DNA of 64,000 nt, from assembly GCA_947504205.1 (NCBI GenBank), contig CANNGL010000002.1, positions 840,001 to 904,000 of the forward strand, in the 5' to 3' direction. Source of the stretch: an uncultured Litoreibacter sp. Lineage in GTDB: Bacteria; Pseudomonadota; Alphaproteobacteria; Rhodobacterales; Rhodobacteraceae. The notes beneath the pieces are model-generated. The model did no database searches, was not told the origin of the DNA, and was given only the letters and a program-made list of their open reading frames with translations. Shown in pieces: positions 9,749 through 16,274 of the stretch; within the stretch, counting starts at the first letter, position 1, and every line of letters starts with the position of its first letter. Position numbers and translations under genes: made by a program.

Positions 9749-9978
9749 CTCTTATCCTTTCTAATAAGCCTTTGACGGTCCACCGCCCGCTCTGCAGCAC
9801 GGTGAGGTGTCAAACCTTGATCGTTATGTGGGTTCGGCACCGCGCCCGCGCAAGACCGATCCGGCAAAAATGTCACACTCACGCAAACTCAATCGGACTC
9901 ACATTCGCGTATCAGGCGCTTCAATTTTCGACGGAACCATTATCTTTGTCCGTAGTTAACGTGAAAAGGAGGTCGAAC

Positions 9979-10293
9979 ATGAGCAGATATACGACCGAAG
10001 TCCGCAACTTGCATTTCAACGCCGCAACCGGCCAGTTTGAAGCCTTGGTGGTGTTCCACGAAGGTGGTGAGACCAGAACCTACCCCAGCGCCATTTCCCG
10101 GCCGATTTCGACAGAGTTCGAACGCGTCTCGCGCGATCTGGTGGTTCAGGCCAAAGCTCGCCGCCGTGCAGGAACAGGCCGCCTGGTCGCACAGAAAAGA
10201 CGCGCCGGTAGCAGCGCTGCAACCTCTGTCAGCGATATGGCGCGCGCAATGCTCTCCTCTTTCGACCTTGGGCGCCAAAACCGCGCCGCTTAA
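9979..10293 (+). CDS. Conserved hypothetical protein upstream of pyrF
   Basis: A 104-residue soluble protein. Its first half is a small beta-rich region (YTTEVRNLHFNAATGQFEAL) and its second half is basic (QAKARRRAGTGRL, AQKRRAG). I recognise no family. The ATG at 9979 is chosen because AAGGAGG stands directly upstream; longer in-frame extensions have no ribosome site. It lies 86 bp before pyrF on the same strand. The basic tail might bind nucleic acid, but that is speculation. Confidence 0.7.
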   Translation: MSRYTTEVRNLHFNAATGQFEALVVFHEGGETRTYPSAISRPISTEFERVSRDLVVQAKARRRAGTGRLVAQKRRAGSSAATSVSDMARAMLSSFDLGRQNRAA

Positions 10294-10379
10294 CTCCAGT
10301 TTCCCTCGCAGTGCTTGACTGCACCCCCTCTCCCCGCGATGACGTCTGAAGATAACAGGCAGCTTCGCGGGGATTTTTC

Positions 10380-11069
10380 ATGGCTGATGACCGACTGATC
10401 GTGGCACTTGATGTGCCGAATGCTCTTCAAGGCCTCAATCTGGCAGATCGTCTGGGCGACAGCGTCTCGTTCTACAAGATCGGGTTGGGAATGTTGACCG
10501 GCGGTGGGTTGGCCCTGGCCAATGAGCTCAAGCAGGATCACGGCAAGCGCATTTTCCTAGATATGAAGCTGTTTGATATCGGCGCGACGGTAGAAGCTGC
10601 CGTGCGCGGTCTTGCGCAGTTTGATCTGGATTTTCTGACTGTGCACGGTGATCCGCATGTCATCCGCGCAGCCAAGCAAGGCGCCGCTGGTTCAAGCCTG
10701 AAAATTCTGGGCGTCACGATTCTGACGTCGCTCGATCGTGGCGACCTCGATGCAAGCCTTTTGAAAGCTGGCAATGTTCAGGATCTGGTGGTTGAGCGGG
10801 CCGGGAAGGCCTTCGAGGCGGGCGCGGATGGTGTGATTGCCTCACCACAAGAAGCAGGTTTGATCCGTGCGTTGCGCGAAAGCGAGGGACGTCTGATTGT
10901 CACGCCCGGTGTGCGCCCCGCTGGCGCTGACCTGGGAGATCAGAAGCGCGTTGCGACCCCTGCCTCGGCGATTGCAGATGGGGCAGATCACATTGTGGTC
11001 GGTCGTCCGATTTGGCAGGCTGCAAACCCGCGCGAGGCCTGCGAAGCAATATTGACCACCCTGAAATGA
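10380..11069 (+). CDS. pyrF: Orotidine 5'-phosphate decarboxylase
   Basis: The 229-residue protein shows the catalytic signature FLDMKLFDIGATV (Lys/Asp/Lys-Asp array of the TIM barrel), starts LIVALDVPNALQGL and ends with the phosphate-binding VTPGVRP and IVVGRPIW motifs. It makes UMP from OMP in the last step of pyrimidine synthesis in the cytoplasm. Length is normal. A strong terminator begins directly after the stop. Confidence 0.97.
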   Translation: MADDRLIVALDVPNALQGLNLADRLGDSVSFYKIGLGMLTGGGLALANELKQDHGKRIFLDMKLFDIGATVEAAVRGLAQFDLDFLTVHGDPHVIRAAKQGAAGSSLKILGVTILTSLDRGDLDASLLKAGNVQDLVVERAGKAFEAGADGVIASPQEAGLIRALRESEGRLIVTPGVRPAGADLGDQKRVATPASAIADGADHIVVGRPIWQAANPREACEAILTTLK

Positions 11070-11097
11070 AAAAGGCCGCCCCAAGGGACGGCCTTTT
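11070..11097. terminator. Bidirectional terminator between pyrF and the small exported protein gene
   Basis: AAAAGGCCG-CCCaaGGG-CGGCCTTTT forms a strong stem flanked by A and T runs on both sides, placed between two convergent genes. Confidence 0.85.
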
Positions 11098-11118
11098 AAC
11101 TTGAGGGTGTGCGGCGTC

Positions 11119-11415
11119 TTAGCGGACAACGCGCTCAGCTGCACTTTCGTTACCCAGTGCGAAGAAAGACTGGACGTTGCGGCTGACCATGACATCGCTG
11201 CTCAGGTCGACCGAGCCATTGCGCTCAGCGGCCGAGTCTTTGACCGACAGGAACTTCTGAAGAGCTGCTTCAGGGTTGCCAGTGGATGTGTCGCCTACAA
11301 TACGCTCTGCTGCGCTGTCATTGCCCAATGCAAGGAATGCTTTGGCGTTTGAGACATCTGCAAATGCTGGTGCTGCGACTGTCAGTGCGATGGCGGCTGC
11401 GATAAGGGTTTTCAT
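11119..11415 (-). CDS. Small exported protein with repeated ALGN(D/E)SAAER motif, paralogue 1
   Basis: A 98-residue protein with a signal peptide (MKTLIAAAIALTVAAPAFA) and a mature part of about 79 residues built on a repeated motif: FLALGNDSAAERIVG near the start, KDSAAER in the middle and FFALGNESAAERVVR at the C terminus. There is no cysteine and no recognised domain. The ATG at 11415 is preceded by CGGAGT; longer frames read into untranslated sequence. It is strongly similar to the gene at 11729-12025, with the same leader, promoter spacing and upstream palindrome. The function is unknown; a periplasmic or secreted role is inferred from the signal. Confidence 0.8.
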   Translation of the reverse strand: MKTLIAAAIALTVAAPAFADVSNAKAFLALGNDSAAERIVGDTSTGNPEAALQKFLSVKDSAAERNGSVDLSSDVMVSRNVQSFFALGNESAAERVVR

Positions 11416-11449
11416 TGTGTGTACTCCGTAGATATTTGTTTTTGTGTTT

Positions 11450-11462
11450 GGGCGTTTTGCCC
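11450..11462 (-). promoter_or_regulatory. Leader hairpin of paralogue 1
   Basis: GGGC-AAAAC-GCCC forms a four-pair hairpin in the 5' leader, about 35 nt before the start codon. The same element stands at the matching place before paralogue 2. Confidence 0.45.
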
Positions 11463-11475
11463 TTTCGATGAGATA

Positions 11476-11504
11476 GATATGGCATCGGCAATCGCTCACT
11501 TCAA
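11476..11504 (-). promoter_or_regulatory. Predicted sigma70-type promoter of paralogue 1
   Basis: TTGAAG (-35, 11504-11499), 17-nt spacer and CATATC (-10, 11481-11476). The assignment is strengthened because the aligned region of paralogue 2 has TTGAGA, 17 nt, CATATT at the same distances. Confidence 0.6.
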
Positions 11505-11535
11505 AACACGGCGGCGTGAAAAATAGCCGATTTTG

Positions 11536-11549
11536 GTGCGTTTACGCAC
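11536..11549. promoter_or_regulatory. Palindromic site upstream of paralogue 1
   Basis: GTGCGT-TT-ACGCAC has perfect six-base arms and lies 31 bp upstream of the -35 box. A degenerate copy occupies the same position upstream of paralogue 2, so it may bind a regulator. Confidence 0.45.
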
Positions 11550-11673
11550 AGCACTTCGTGCATATCTGAGGGCGTTCTGACGCCCGCGTGAAGACTCCGA
11601 ATTTCTGCGTGAGACTGTTGAAATAAATGAATATTTTTGATCCACCCCTTTGTTAGGCCCGTAGCGGTTGCGC

Positions 11674-11703
11674 AAAAAAAAGGGCCGCCCGAAGGCGACC
11701 CTT
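11674..11703 (-). terminator. Terminator of the paralogue 2 gene
   Basis: On the minus strand AAGGGTCGCC-TTCG-GGCGGCCCTT is followed by a long T run, 25 nt after the stop at 11729. Confidence 0.85.
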
Positions 11704-11728
11704 GTTACCGTGAGTGGCGGGAGGTTTT

Positions 11729-12025
11729 TTACTTTACAACACGCTCAGCAGCGCTGTCGTTGCCCAGTGCGAAGAAGGCTTGCACGTTGCGGCTGACGGT
11801 GACGTCGTTGTTGAGGTTGACGGCACCAGCGCGCTCTGCGGCTGAGTCTTTGACGGCGCGGAATTTCGCCAGAGCGGCTTCTGGGTTGCCGGTGGATGTG
11901 TCGCCGATGATGCGCTCTGCCGGGCTGTCATTTCCGAGGGCGAAATGCGCTTGAGCGGCAGATGTGTCTGCGAAAGCAGGGGCTGTAAGGGTCAGGGCGA
12001 TGGCTGTTGCGATCAGGGTTTTCAT
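11729..12025 (-). CDS. Small exported protein with repeated ALGNDSxAER motif, paralogue 2
   Basis: A 98-residue paralogue of the protein encoded at 11119-11415, with signal peptide MKTLIATAIALTLTAPAFA and repeats HFALGNDSPAERIIG, KDSAAER and FFALGNDSAAERVVK. The ATG at 12025 follows CGGAGT and is chosen over a longer frame. It has its own promoter, leader hairpin and terminator, so the pair arose by duplication of a whole transcription unit rather than of a coding region alone. No domain is recognised. Possible roles (periplasmic stress factor, surface peptide) cannot be distinguished by sequence. Confidence 0.8.
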   Translation of the reverse strand: MKTLIATAIALTLTAPAFADTSAAQAHFALGNDSPAERIIGDTSTGNPEAALAKFRAVKDSAAERAGAVNLNNDVTVSRNVQAFFALGNDSAAERVVK

Positions 12026-12060
12026 TGTTCGTACTCCGTTAGGATTTGTTTGTGTGTGAT

Positions 12061-12072
12061 GGGCTGTTGCCC
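12061..12072 (-). promoter_or_regulatory. Leader hairpin of paralogue 2
   Basis: GGGC-AACA-GCCC in the 5' leader, matching the element before paralogue 1. Confidence 0.45.
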
Positions 12073-12085
12073 GTTTGATGAGATG

Positions 12086-12114
12086 AATATGGGGGAGAAG
12101 TTTGCGTGTCTCAA
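12086..12114 (-). promoter_or_regulatory. Predicted sigma70-type promoter of paralogue 2
   Basis: TTGAGA (12114-12109), 17-nt spacer, CATATT (12091-12086). Position relative to the palindrome and leader is the same as in paralogue 1. Confidence 0.6.
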
Positions 12115-12145
12115 TGCGCGTTTTATCGAAAAACATCGTAGTTCT

Positions 12146-12159
12146 GCGCATTCACGCAC
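12146..12159. promoter_or_regulatory. Degenerate palindromic site upstream of paralogue 2
   Basis: On the minus strand GTGCGTGAATGCGC, an imperfect copy of the palindrome upstream of paralogue 1. The distance to the -10 box is 68 bp in both units when measured from the first base of the site. Confidence 0.4.
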
Positions 12160-12290
12160 AGATACATCCCCATCCCGGCAAACAGGCTCACACCCCCGTG
12201 AGAACCCGATCACAGACCGTGAAACCCATGAAACAAATCCACCAAAGGGGCATTATAGGGGGTGTCGTGAGCCGACCAGATCCAGAATCA

Positions 12291-12324
12291 GAAAAGCCGG
12301 CGCTGTCTTTCGACCCCGCCGGCT
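12291..12324 (-). terminator. Terminator after nfeD
   Basis: On the minus strand AGCCGGCG, a 14-nt loop and CGCCGGCT are followed by TTTCT, 25 nt after the nfeD stop. Confidence 0.65.
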
Positions 12325-12348
12325 TAACCGCAGAATATGAGTTTGAGA

Positions 12349-12636
12349 TCAGTTCTCGTTGATATCGTGATCGAAATTCTTCACCTGTCCGGACCGCAGT
12401 CCGAACACGCGACGCATTACCAGCCAAAGGCATAATGCGACCGCTGCAAAGAGAACCAGCGTGATGGGCATTGATCCCGTCAGATAAGCGGCAAATGGGC
12501 CGCCCAGGGCAAAGATCACACCTACGACCCCTGCCGATAGCGCAAAGCCCAGCAGGATGTATCCGGGCGCCAGTATCTCAAGGATACCCAGCACCAGGGC
12601 TGCAGCGAACCAAACCCAGTAGTCAGACCATTCCAT
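12349..12636 (-). CDS. NfeD-like short membrane protein
   Basis: A 95-residue protein with three to four hydrophobic helices, starting WSDYWVWFAAALVLGILEI. It is the short NfeD type without the protease domain and with only a remnant of the C-terminal OB-fold. In this family NfeD partners with an SPFH/stomatin protein in membrane microdomains. Its ATG shares one base with the stop of the upstream SPFH gene (TAATG), so the pair is translated together. Confidence 0.85.
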   Translation of the reverse strand: MEWSDYWVWFAAALVLGILEILAPGYILLGFALSAGVVGVIFALGGPFAAYLTGSMPITLVLFAAVALCLWLVMRRVFGLRSGQVKNFDHDINEN

Positions 12637-13523
12637 TAGGCTTTTCCTTTCAACAATCCGAACGCATCCTTGAAGGCATCAATCGCGTGGGCTGGTAGCA
12701 GGATCGTCTGCTTGCCAGAACCGGCACCAACCTGAGCCAGAGCCTCGACCTGTTTCAAAGCGACCTGATATTGCGCCGCTTCCAGACCGTTCTCGGCAAT
12801 CGCCTGTGCGACAACGCCCGTAGCATAGGCCTCTGCATCCGCTTGAATACGACGGGCCTTGGCCAATTGTTCGGCGGCATAAAGCTCCGCATCTGCATTA
12901 AGCTCGACTGACCGCTTGGAGCCTTCGGCCTCGGTCACCTGCGCCCGGCGCGCACGTTCGGCGTTCAACTGCTGCAACATCGCAGCGCGAGTGGCTTCGT
13001 CGAGATTGACGTCCAAAATCTCCGCACGGGTGACTTCGATCCCCCAATCATCAACAACCTTCTCAAGAGCGCCCTGAATACGCTGGATCAGTTGCGACCG
13101 ATTGGTCTGCACCTGGTCGAGTTCCAGAGCACCAATTTCGGAACGCACGATACCCGCGACTGTCGTGGCGATTGCCGCGTCGATATCGCGAATTCGATAA
13201 ACCGTCTTTTCCGGCTCGATGATGCGGTAGAACACCGATGTGTCCACCTGAACCAACACGTTGTCGGAGGTGATTGCGTCCTGTTTATTGGTCGGCAGCT
13301 GCCGTTCCAGAATCGAGAGTTTATGTGCCACTCTGTCGAGAAACGGCACGATAAAGTTGATCCCGGGCCCCAAAACAGACTTCAGGCGGCCAAACCGCTC
13401 AACCACGTATTTCTCACTCTGAGGCACAATCCGGACCCCTGCCAGAATGACAACGACCAGAAAGATAAACAGCAGTAAATACACGGCATTATTGCCGAAA
13501 AAGTTAAGAATTAGGTCTTCCAT
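12636..13523 (-). CDS. qmcA: SPFH/band-7 (stomatin-like) membrane protein
   Basis: About 295 residues: one N-terminal membrane helix, then a band-7 domain beginning VRIVPQSEKYVVERFGR, then an alanine/glutamate-rich coiled coil (AEQLAKARRIQADAEAYA) and a C-terminal tail. It resembles QmcA (YbbK) and scaffolds ordered membrane patches, facing the cytoplasm. The ATG at 13523 has GAGGGAG upstream; a start at 13550 is possible but lacks support. It forms a two-gene operon with nfeD, the usual arrangement. Confidence 0.88.
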   Translation of the reverse strand: MEDLILNFFGNNAVYLLLFIFLVVVILAGVRIVPQSEKYVVERFGRLKSVLGPGINFIVPFLDRVAHKLSILERQLPTNKQDAITSDNVLVQVDTSVFYRIIEPEKTVYRIRDIDAAIATTVAGIVRSEIGALELDQVQTNRSQLIQRIQGALEKVVDDWGIEVTRAEILDVNLDEATRAAMLQQLNAERARRAQVTEAEGSKRSVELNADAELYAAEQLAKARRIQADAEAYATGVVAQAIAENGLEAAQYQVALKQVEALAQVGAGSGKQTILLPAHAIDAFKDAFGLLKGKA

Positions 13524-13620
13524 TAAGCTAATGCTCCCTCTTTCCCCCACATCTCATATGGGAATTGTGCAGGGTTATGTGTAGATATAACGGCGAAAAT
13601 AGGTCATTCCCAGTACGAAC

Positions 13621-14874
13621 ATGCCAAGCCTTTGTCGCGACTGCCTATCCCCTTTCGAAAGTGCCCGACGTTGCCCGAATTGCGGCTCTCCGCGGGTTCT
13701 CAGCCATCCCGAACTCTATTCCCTGTCCATCGCCCATATGGACTGCGATGCATTTTATGCCTCGGTCGAAAAGCGCGATAATCCAAGCCTGCGCGACAAA
13801 CCGGTAATCATCGGGGGCGGCAGACGCGGCGTGGTGTCCACAGCCTGCTATATCGCCCGGATCAAGGGGGTGCGCTCCGCGATGCCGATGTTTCAGGCTC
13901 TCAAACTCTGCCCGGAGGCCGAAATCGTGCGCGGACGGATGGACGTGTATGTCTCCGTCTCCAAGGACATCCGCAAGATGATGGATGAACTGACGCCCAT
14001 CGTCGAACCCCTGTCTCTTGATGAAGCATTCATGGACCTCTCCGGCACGGAGAAATTGCATGGTGCGCCACCGGCGGTGATGTTAGCGCGCCTTGTGAAA
14101 CGGATGGAGGACGAATTGGGCCTGTCAGGCTCAATCGGCTTAAGTCACAATAAGTTTCTGGCCAAAGTTGCCTCCGATCTCGACAAACCACGCGGATTTT
14201 CGGTGATTGGCGAAGCGGAAACAGCAGAGTTCCTGCATGACAAACCCGTCTCGATGATCTGGGGCGTAGGGGCTGTGGGACGCGAAAGCCTGGCCAAAGC
14301 GGGCATTCGCACCTTTTCGGACCTGTTGCGTTGGGACCGAAAGGATTTGGGCGCGCGGTTCGGTTCGATGGGGGACAGGCTTTGGCACCTCGCACGCGGT
14401 CAGGACTATCGCAAAGTCTCGGCCAATGCGCCGGTCAAAGGTATTTCAAACGAAACGACTTTCCACGAAGACACCAATGATCCCGAACTATTGGACGGAC
14501 ATCTCTGGCGAATGGCTGAAAAAGTCTCGGATCGCGCCAAGGCGAAGGGAATTGCCGGTCGCGTGGTCACGCTGAAACTGAAGACCGCAAAGTTTCAACT
14601 TGTCACCCGCAGGCTGTCCCTGCGTGATCCAACACAGATCGCCGACAAGATATATCGCACCGCGCGCGATCTGTTCCAACAACTGGGGGACAAAGGCCCA
14701 TATCGGTTGCTGGGCGTCGGGATTTCCGACCTGATCCCCGAAGATCAATCCGATTTGCATGCCGATCTTCTGGATCCCGACGCCGCCAAGCGCTCCGAGG
14801 CAGAGCGCGCGACAGACAAGATACGGGATCGGTTCGGGCCGGATGCCATTCTCAAAGGAAGAGCCCTGCGTTAG
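13621..14874 (+). CDS. dinB: DNA polymerase IV (Y family) with N-terminal zinc ribbon
   Basis: A 417-residue polymerase. The first 30 residues carry two cysteine pairs (CRDC and CPNC) that look like a zinc ribbon not found in enteric DinB. The catalytic core follows: MDCDAFYASVE with the metal-binding Asp and the steric gate region, then PLSLDEAFMDLSG with the second acidic pair, helix-hairpin-helix and little-finger domains. The C terminus lacks an obvious clamp-binding QLxLF motif and ends ILKGRALR. It performs translesion synthesis. It is divergent from the SPFH gene and stands alone. No LexA box was recognised. Confidence 0.95.
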   Translation: MPSLCRDCLSPFESARRCPNCGSPRVLSHPELYSLSIAHMDCDAFYASVEKRDNPSLRDKPVIIGGGRRGVVSTACYIARIKGVRSAMPMFQALKLCPEAEIVRGRMDVYVSVSKDIRKMMDELTPIVEPLSLDEAFMDLSGTEKLHGAPPAVMLARLVKRMEDELGLSGSIGLSHNKFLAKVASDLDKPRGFSVIGEAETAEFLHDKPVSMIWGVGAVGRESLAKAGIRTFSDLLRWDRKDLGARFGSMGDRLWHLARGQDYRKVSANAPVKGISNETTFHEDTNDPELLDGHLWRMAEKVSDRAKAKGIAGRVVTLKLKTAKFQLVTRRLSLRDPTQIADKIYRTARDLFQQLGDKGPYRLLGVGISDLIPEDQSDLHADLLDPDAAKRSEAERATDKIRDRFGPDAILKGRALR

Positions 14875-14879
14875 GGCAG

Positions 14880-15740
14880 CTATTCAGCGGCCATCGGCAG
14901 CGATTTCCGCCCGAGATTGCTGATTTCAGCAAGGATACGGTTCATCAACTCCTGAAAGGCTGCAAAATTCCCGCTCGGGCGAACCTTGTCCTCGTTCATG
15001 TAGAGAGACCGATCAACTTCGATCTGCAAGGCGTGCTGATTGCGTGAGGGTCGGCCATACTGCTGCGTAATATACGCCCCGGCGAAAGGCGTATTGCGCG
15101 TCACCCGCAGACCGGCCTCCAGCAGAATGGTCTCAATTCGGTCCACGATCTCATTGTCTGCCGACGCCCCGAACCGATCACCGATCACAACATCAGGCCG
15201 CATGCGGTTCGCGTGCCCGACAGCCTCGACCGCTTCATGTGGCATGGAATGCCAATCCACCAGAATAACCTCACCGAATTGGGCGCGGGTGCGATCAAGC
15301 AGCCCCTGCAACGTGTCGTGATAGGGACGCCAGTAGGCCGCGATACGATGGTTGGCCTCATCAAGGCTGAGCTTGCCACGGTAAATCGCCCTGCCATTGG
15401 ACACGACGCGTGGAATAACCCCCAGCCCTGAAGCGATACGCGGATTATGCGTGGTCTGGCGTATATCGCGGATAATTGCAGGATCCATCTCGTCGACGGC
15501 CCGGTTCAGATCGAGATACGCCCGCGGCATCGTTGCGCAGAGCACCGGCGAGCCACATGCCACGCCATGTTCGATCAACAGATCCATGAACGCGTCTTCT
15601 GATGAACGAATTGCCAACTCGTCCAGAACCGATGTGCGCAGGAACGACCACGGATAGTGCCGACCCGAATGCGGGCTCGCATAAACAACAGCGCTGGTCT
15701 GGTCCACAGGTCGTGTCAGCGTATATGGCTCTGCGGTCAT
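14880..15740 (-). CDS. N-formylglutamate amidohydrolase family protein
   Basis: A 286-residue hydrolase with the family motifs YASPHSGRHYP near the N terminus, AYLDLNRAVDEMDP and VDWHSMP. Members release formate from N-formylglutamate in histidine breakdown (HutG) or act on related N-formyl amino acids. No other hut gene is near, so the exact substrate is open. TAAGGAGAT is a near-perfect ribosome site for the ATG at 15740. It is convergent with dinB, only 5 bp apart. Confidence 0.85.
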   Translation of the reverse strand: MTAEPYTLTRPVDQTSAVVYASPHSGRHYPWSFLRTSVLDELAIRSSEDAFMDLLIEHGVACGSPVLCATMPRAYLDLNRAVDEMDPAIIRDIRQTTHNPRIASGLGVIPRVVSNGRAIYRGKLSLDEANHRIAAYWRPYHDTLQGLLDRTRAQFGEVILVDWHSMPHEAVEAVGHANRMRPDVVIGDRFGASADNEIVDRIETILLEAGLRVTRNTPFAGAYITQQYGRPSRNQHALQIEVDRSLYMNEDKVRPSGNFAAFQELMNRILAEISNLGRKSLPMAAE

Positions 15741-15883
15741 TCATATCTCCTTACTGGAAGTTATAGGATAGAAACCGTCGGGATCAAAAGCCCTTGAACG
15801 GCAATCCGACTCCTTCTATAGAGCGCGGACCAATCCGCTTTGGCGGCATCTTGTGGTGTTGTCAGGACGGGTTTTTTGCGATA

Positions 15884-15958
15884 GGGCGCTTAGCTCAGTG
15901 GTAGAGCACTTCGTTGACATCGAAGGGGTCACTAGTTCGAACCTAGTAGTGCCCACCA
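15884..15958 (+). tRNA. tRNA-Val (anticodon GAC)
   Basis: A 75-nt cloverleaf can be drawn: acceptor GGGCGCT with AGTGCCC, D-arm around GCTCAGTGGTAGAGC, anticodon loop TTGACAT giving GAC, and T-arm ACTAG-TTCGAAC-CTAGT. The 3' CCA is encoded at 15956-15958. It is the only tRNA in the window and precedes rpmJ by 58 bp. Confidence 0.95.
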
Positions 15959-16016
15959 TCGCTGGAATTGGATTTATGGAAGGCGCCGACGCGCTGGACG
16001 CAAGGAAAGAAGAGAC

Positions 16017-16142
16017 ATGAAAGTCAGAAACTCGCTTCGCTCCCTGAAGTCGCGCCACCGCGATTGCCGTGTTGTGCGCCGTAAGGGCCGGGTCTATGTG
16101 ATCAACAAGACCCAACGCCGGTTCAAAGCCCGCCAAGGCTGA
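16017..16142 (+). CDS. rpmJ: 50S ribosomal protein L36
   Basis: A 41-residue basic protein, [17 protein letters not shown] followed by [14 protein letters not shown]. It is the longer form of L36 with a single cysteine, so it cannot bind zinc as the four-ligand form does; this form is normal in alphaproteobacteria. AAGGAAAGAAGAG is its ribosome site. It is monocistronic, downstream of tRNA-Val, with its own terminator. Confidence 0.95.
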   Translation: MKVRNSLRSLKSRHRDCRVVRRKGRVYVINKTQRRFKARQG

Positions 16143-16162
16143 GACCGCGACAAGAATTTTGA

Positions 16163-16192
16163 AAAGGCCGTCCTTCGGGGCGGCTTTTTTTA
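16163..16192 (+). terminator. Terminator after rpmJ
   Basis: AAGGCCGTCC-TTCG-GGGCGGCTTTTTTT: a stem with a UUCG tetraloop and one G-T pair followed by a T run, 20 nt after the stop. Confidence 0.88.
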
Positions 16193-16219
16193 TTTCGAAT
16201 TGCTGCGCAATCCGATCAA

Positions 16220-16268
16220 GCGGGGGGCGCTGCCCCCCGCACCCCCCGGGATATTTTCAAACATGGGA
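16220..16268 (-). repeat. 3' hairpin element, copy A (after the betaine permease gene)
   Basis: Read on the minus strand, 6 nt after the permease stop, the element is TCCCATGTTTGAAAATATCC, then CGGGGGGT, then a perfect nine-pair hairpin GCGGGGGGC-AGC-GCCCCCCGC. The first 23 bases match copy B at 45784-45806 in 21 positions, and both copies follow a stop codon in the same orientation. Confidence 0.75.
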
Positions 16269-16274
16269 AGTGGA

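Larger units (their letters stand above)
11416..11728. other. Intergenic region of 313 bp with control elements of paralogue 1 and terminator of paralogue 2
   Basis: It holds, right to left, the minus-strand terminator of the second paralogue (11674-11703), a palindrome (11536-11549), the promoter (11476-11504), a small leader hairpin (11450-11462) and the ribosome site. I see no further gene. Confidence 0.7.
12026..12348. other. Intergenic region of 323 bp between paralogue 2 and nfeD
   Basis: It contains the leader, promoter and palindrome of paralogue 2 in its first 135 bp and the nfeD terminator at 12291-12324. The middle (about 12160-12290) has several short frames but none with a ribosome site or recognisable product; I see no gene in it. 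Confidence 0.6.

Noticed and set aside
9749-9978. RpoH-type promoter for clpB
   Set aside because: TTTGACA is present in the upstream region but no matching -10 at a suitable distance, so I do not claim it.
11637-11954. A plus-strand frame over the small paralogue 2
   Set aside because: It starts in the terminator and is antisense to a gene with clear signal peptide and its own control region.
15816-16136. A 106-residue minus-strand frame over tRNA-Val and rpmJ
   Set aside because: It is antisense to two real genes, and its [11 protein letters not shown]-type peptide is a well-known false translation of tRNA complements.
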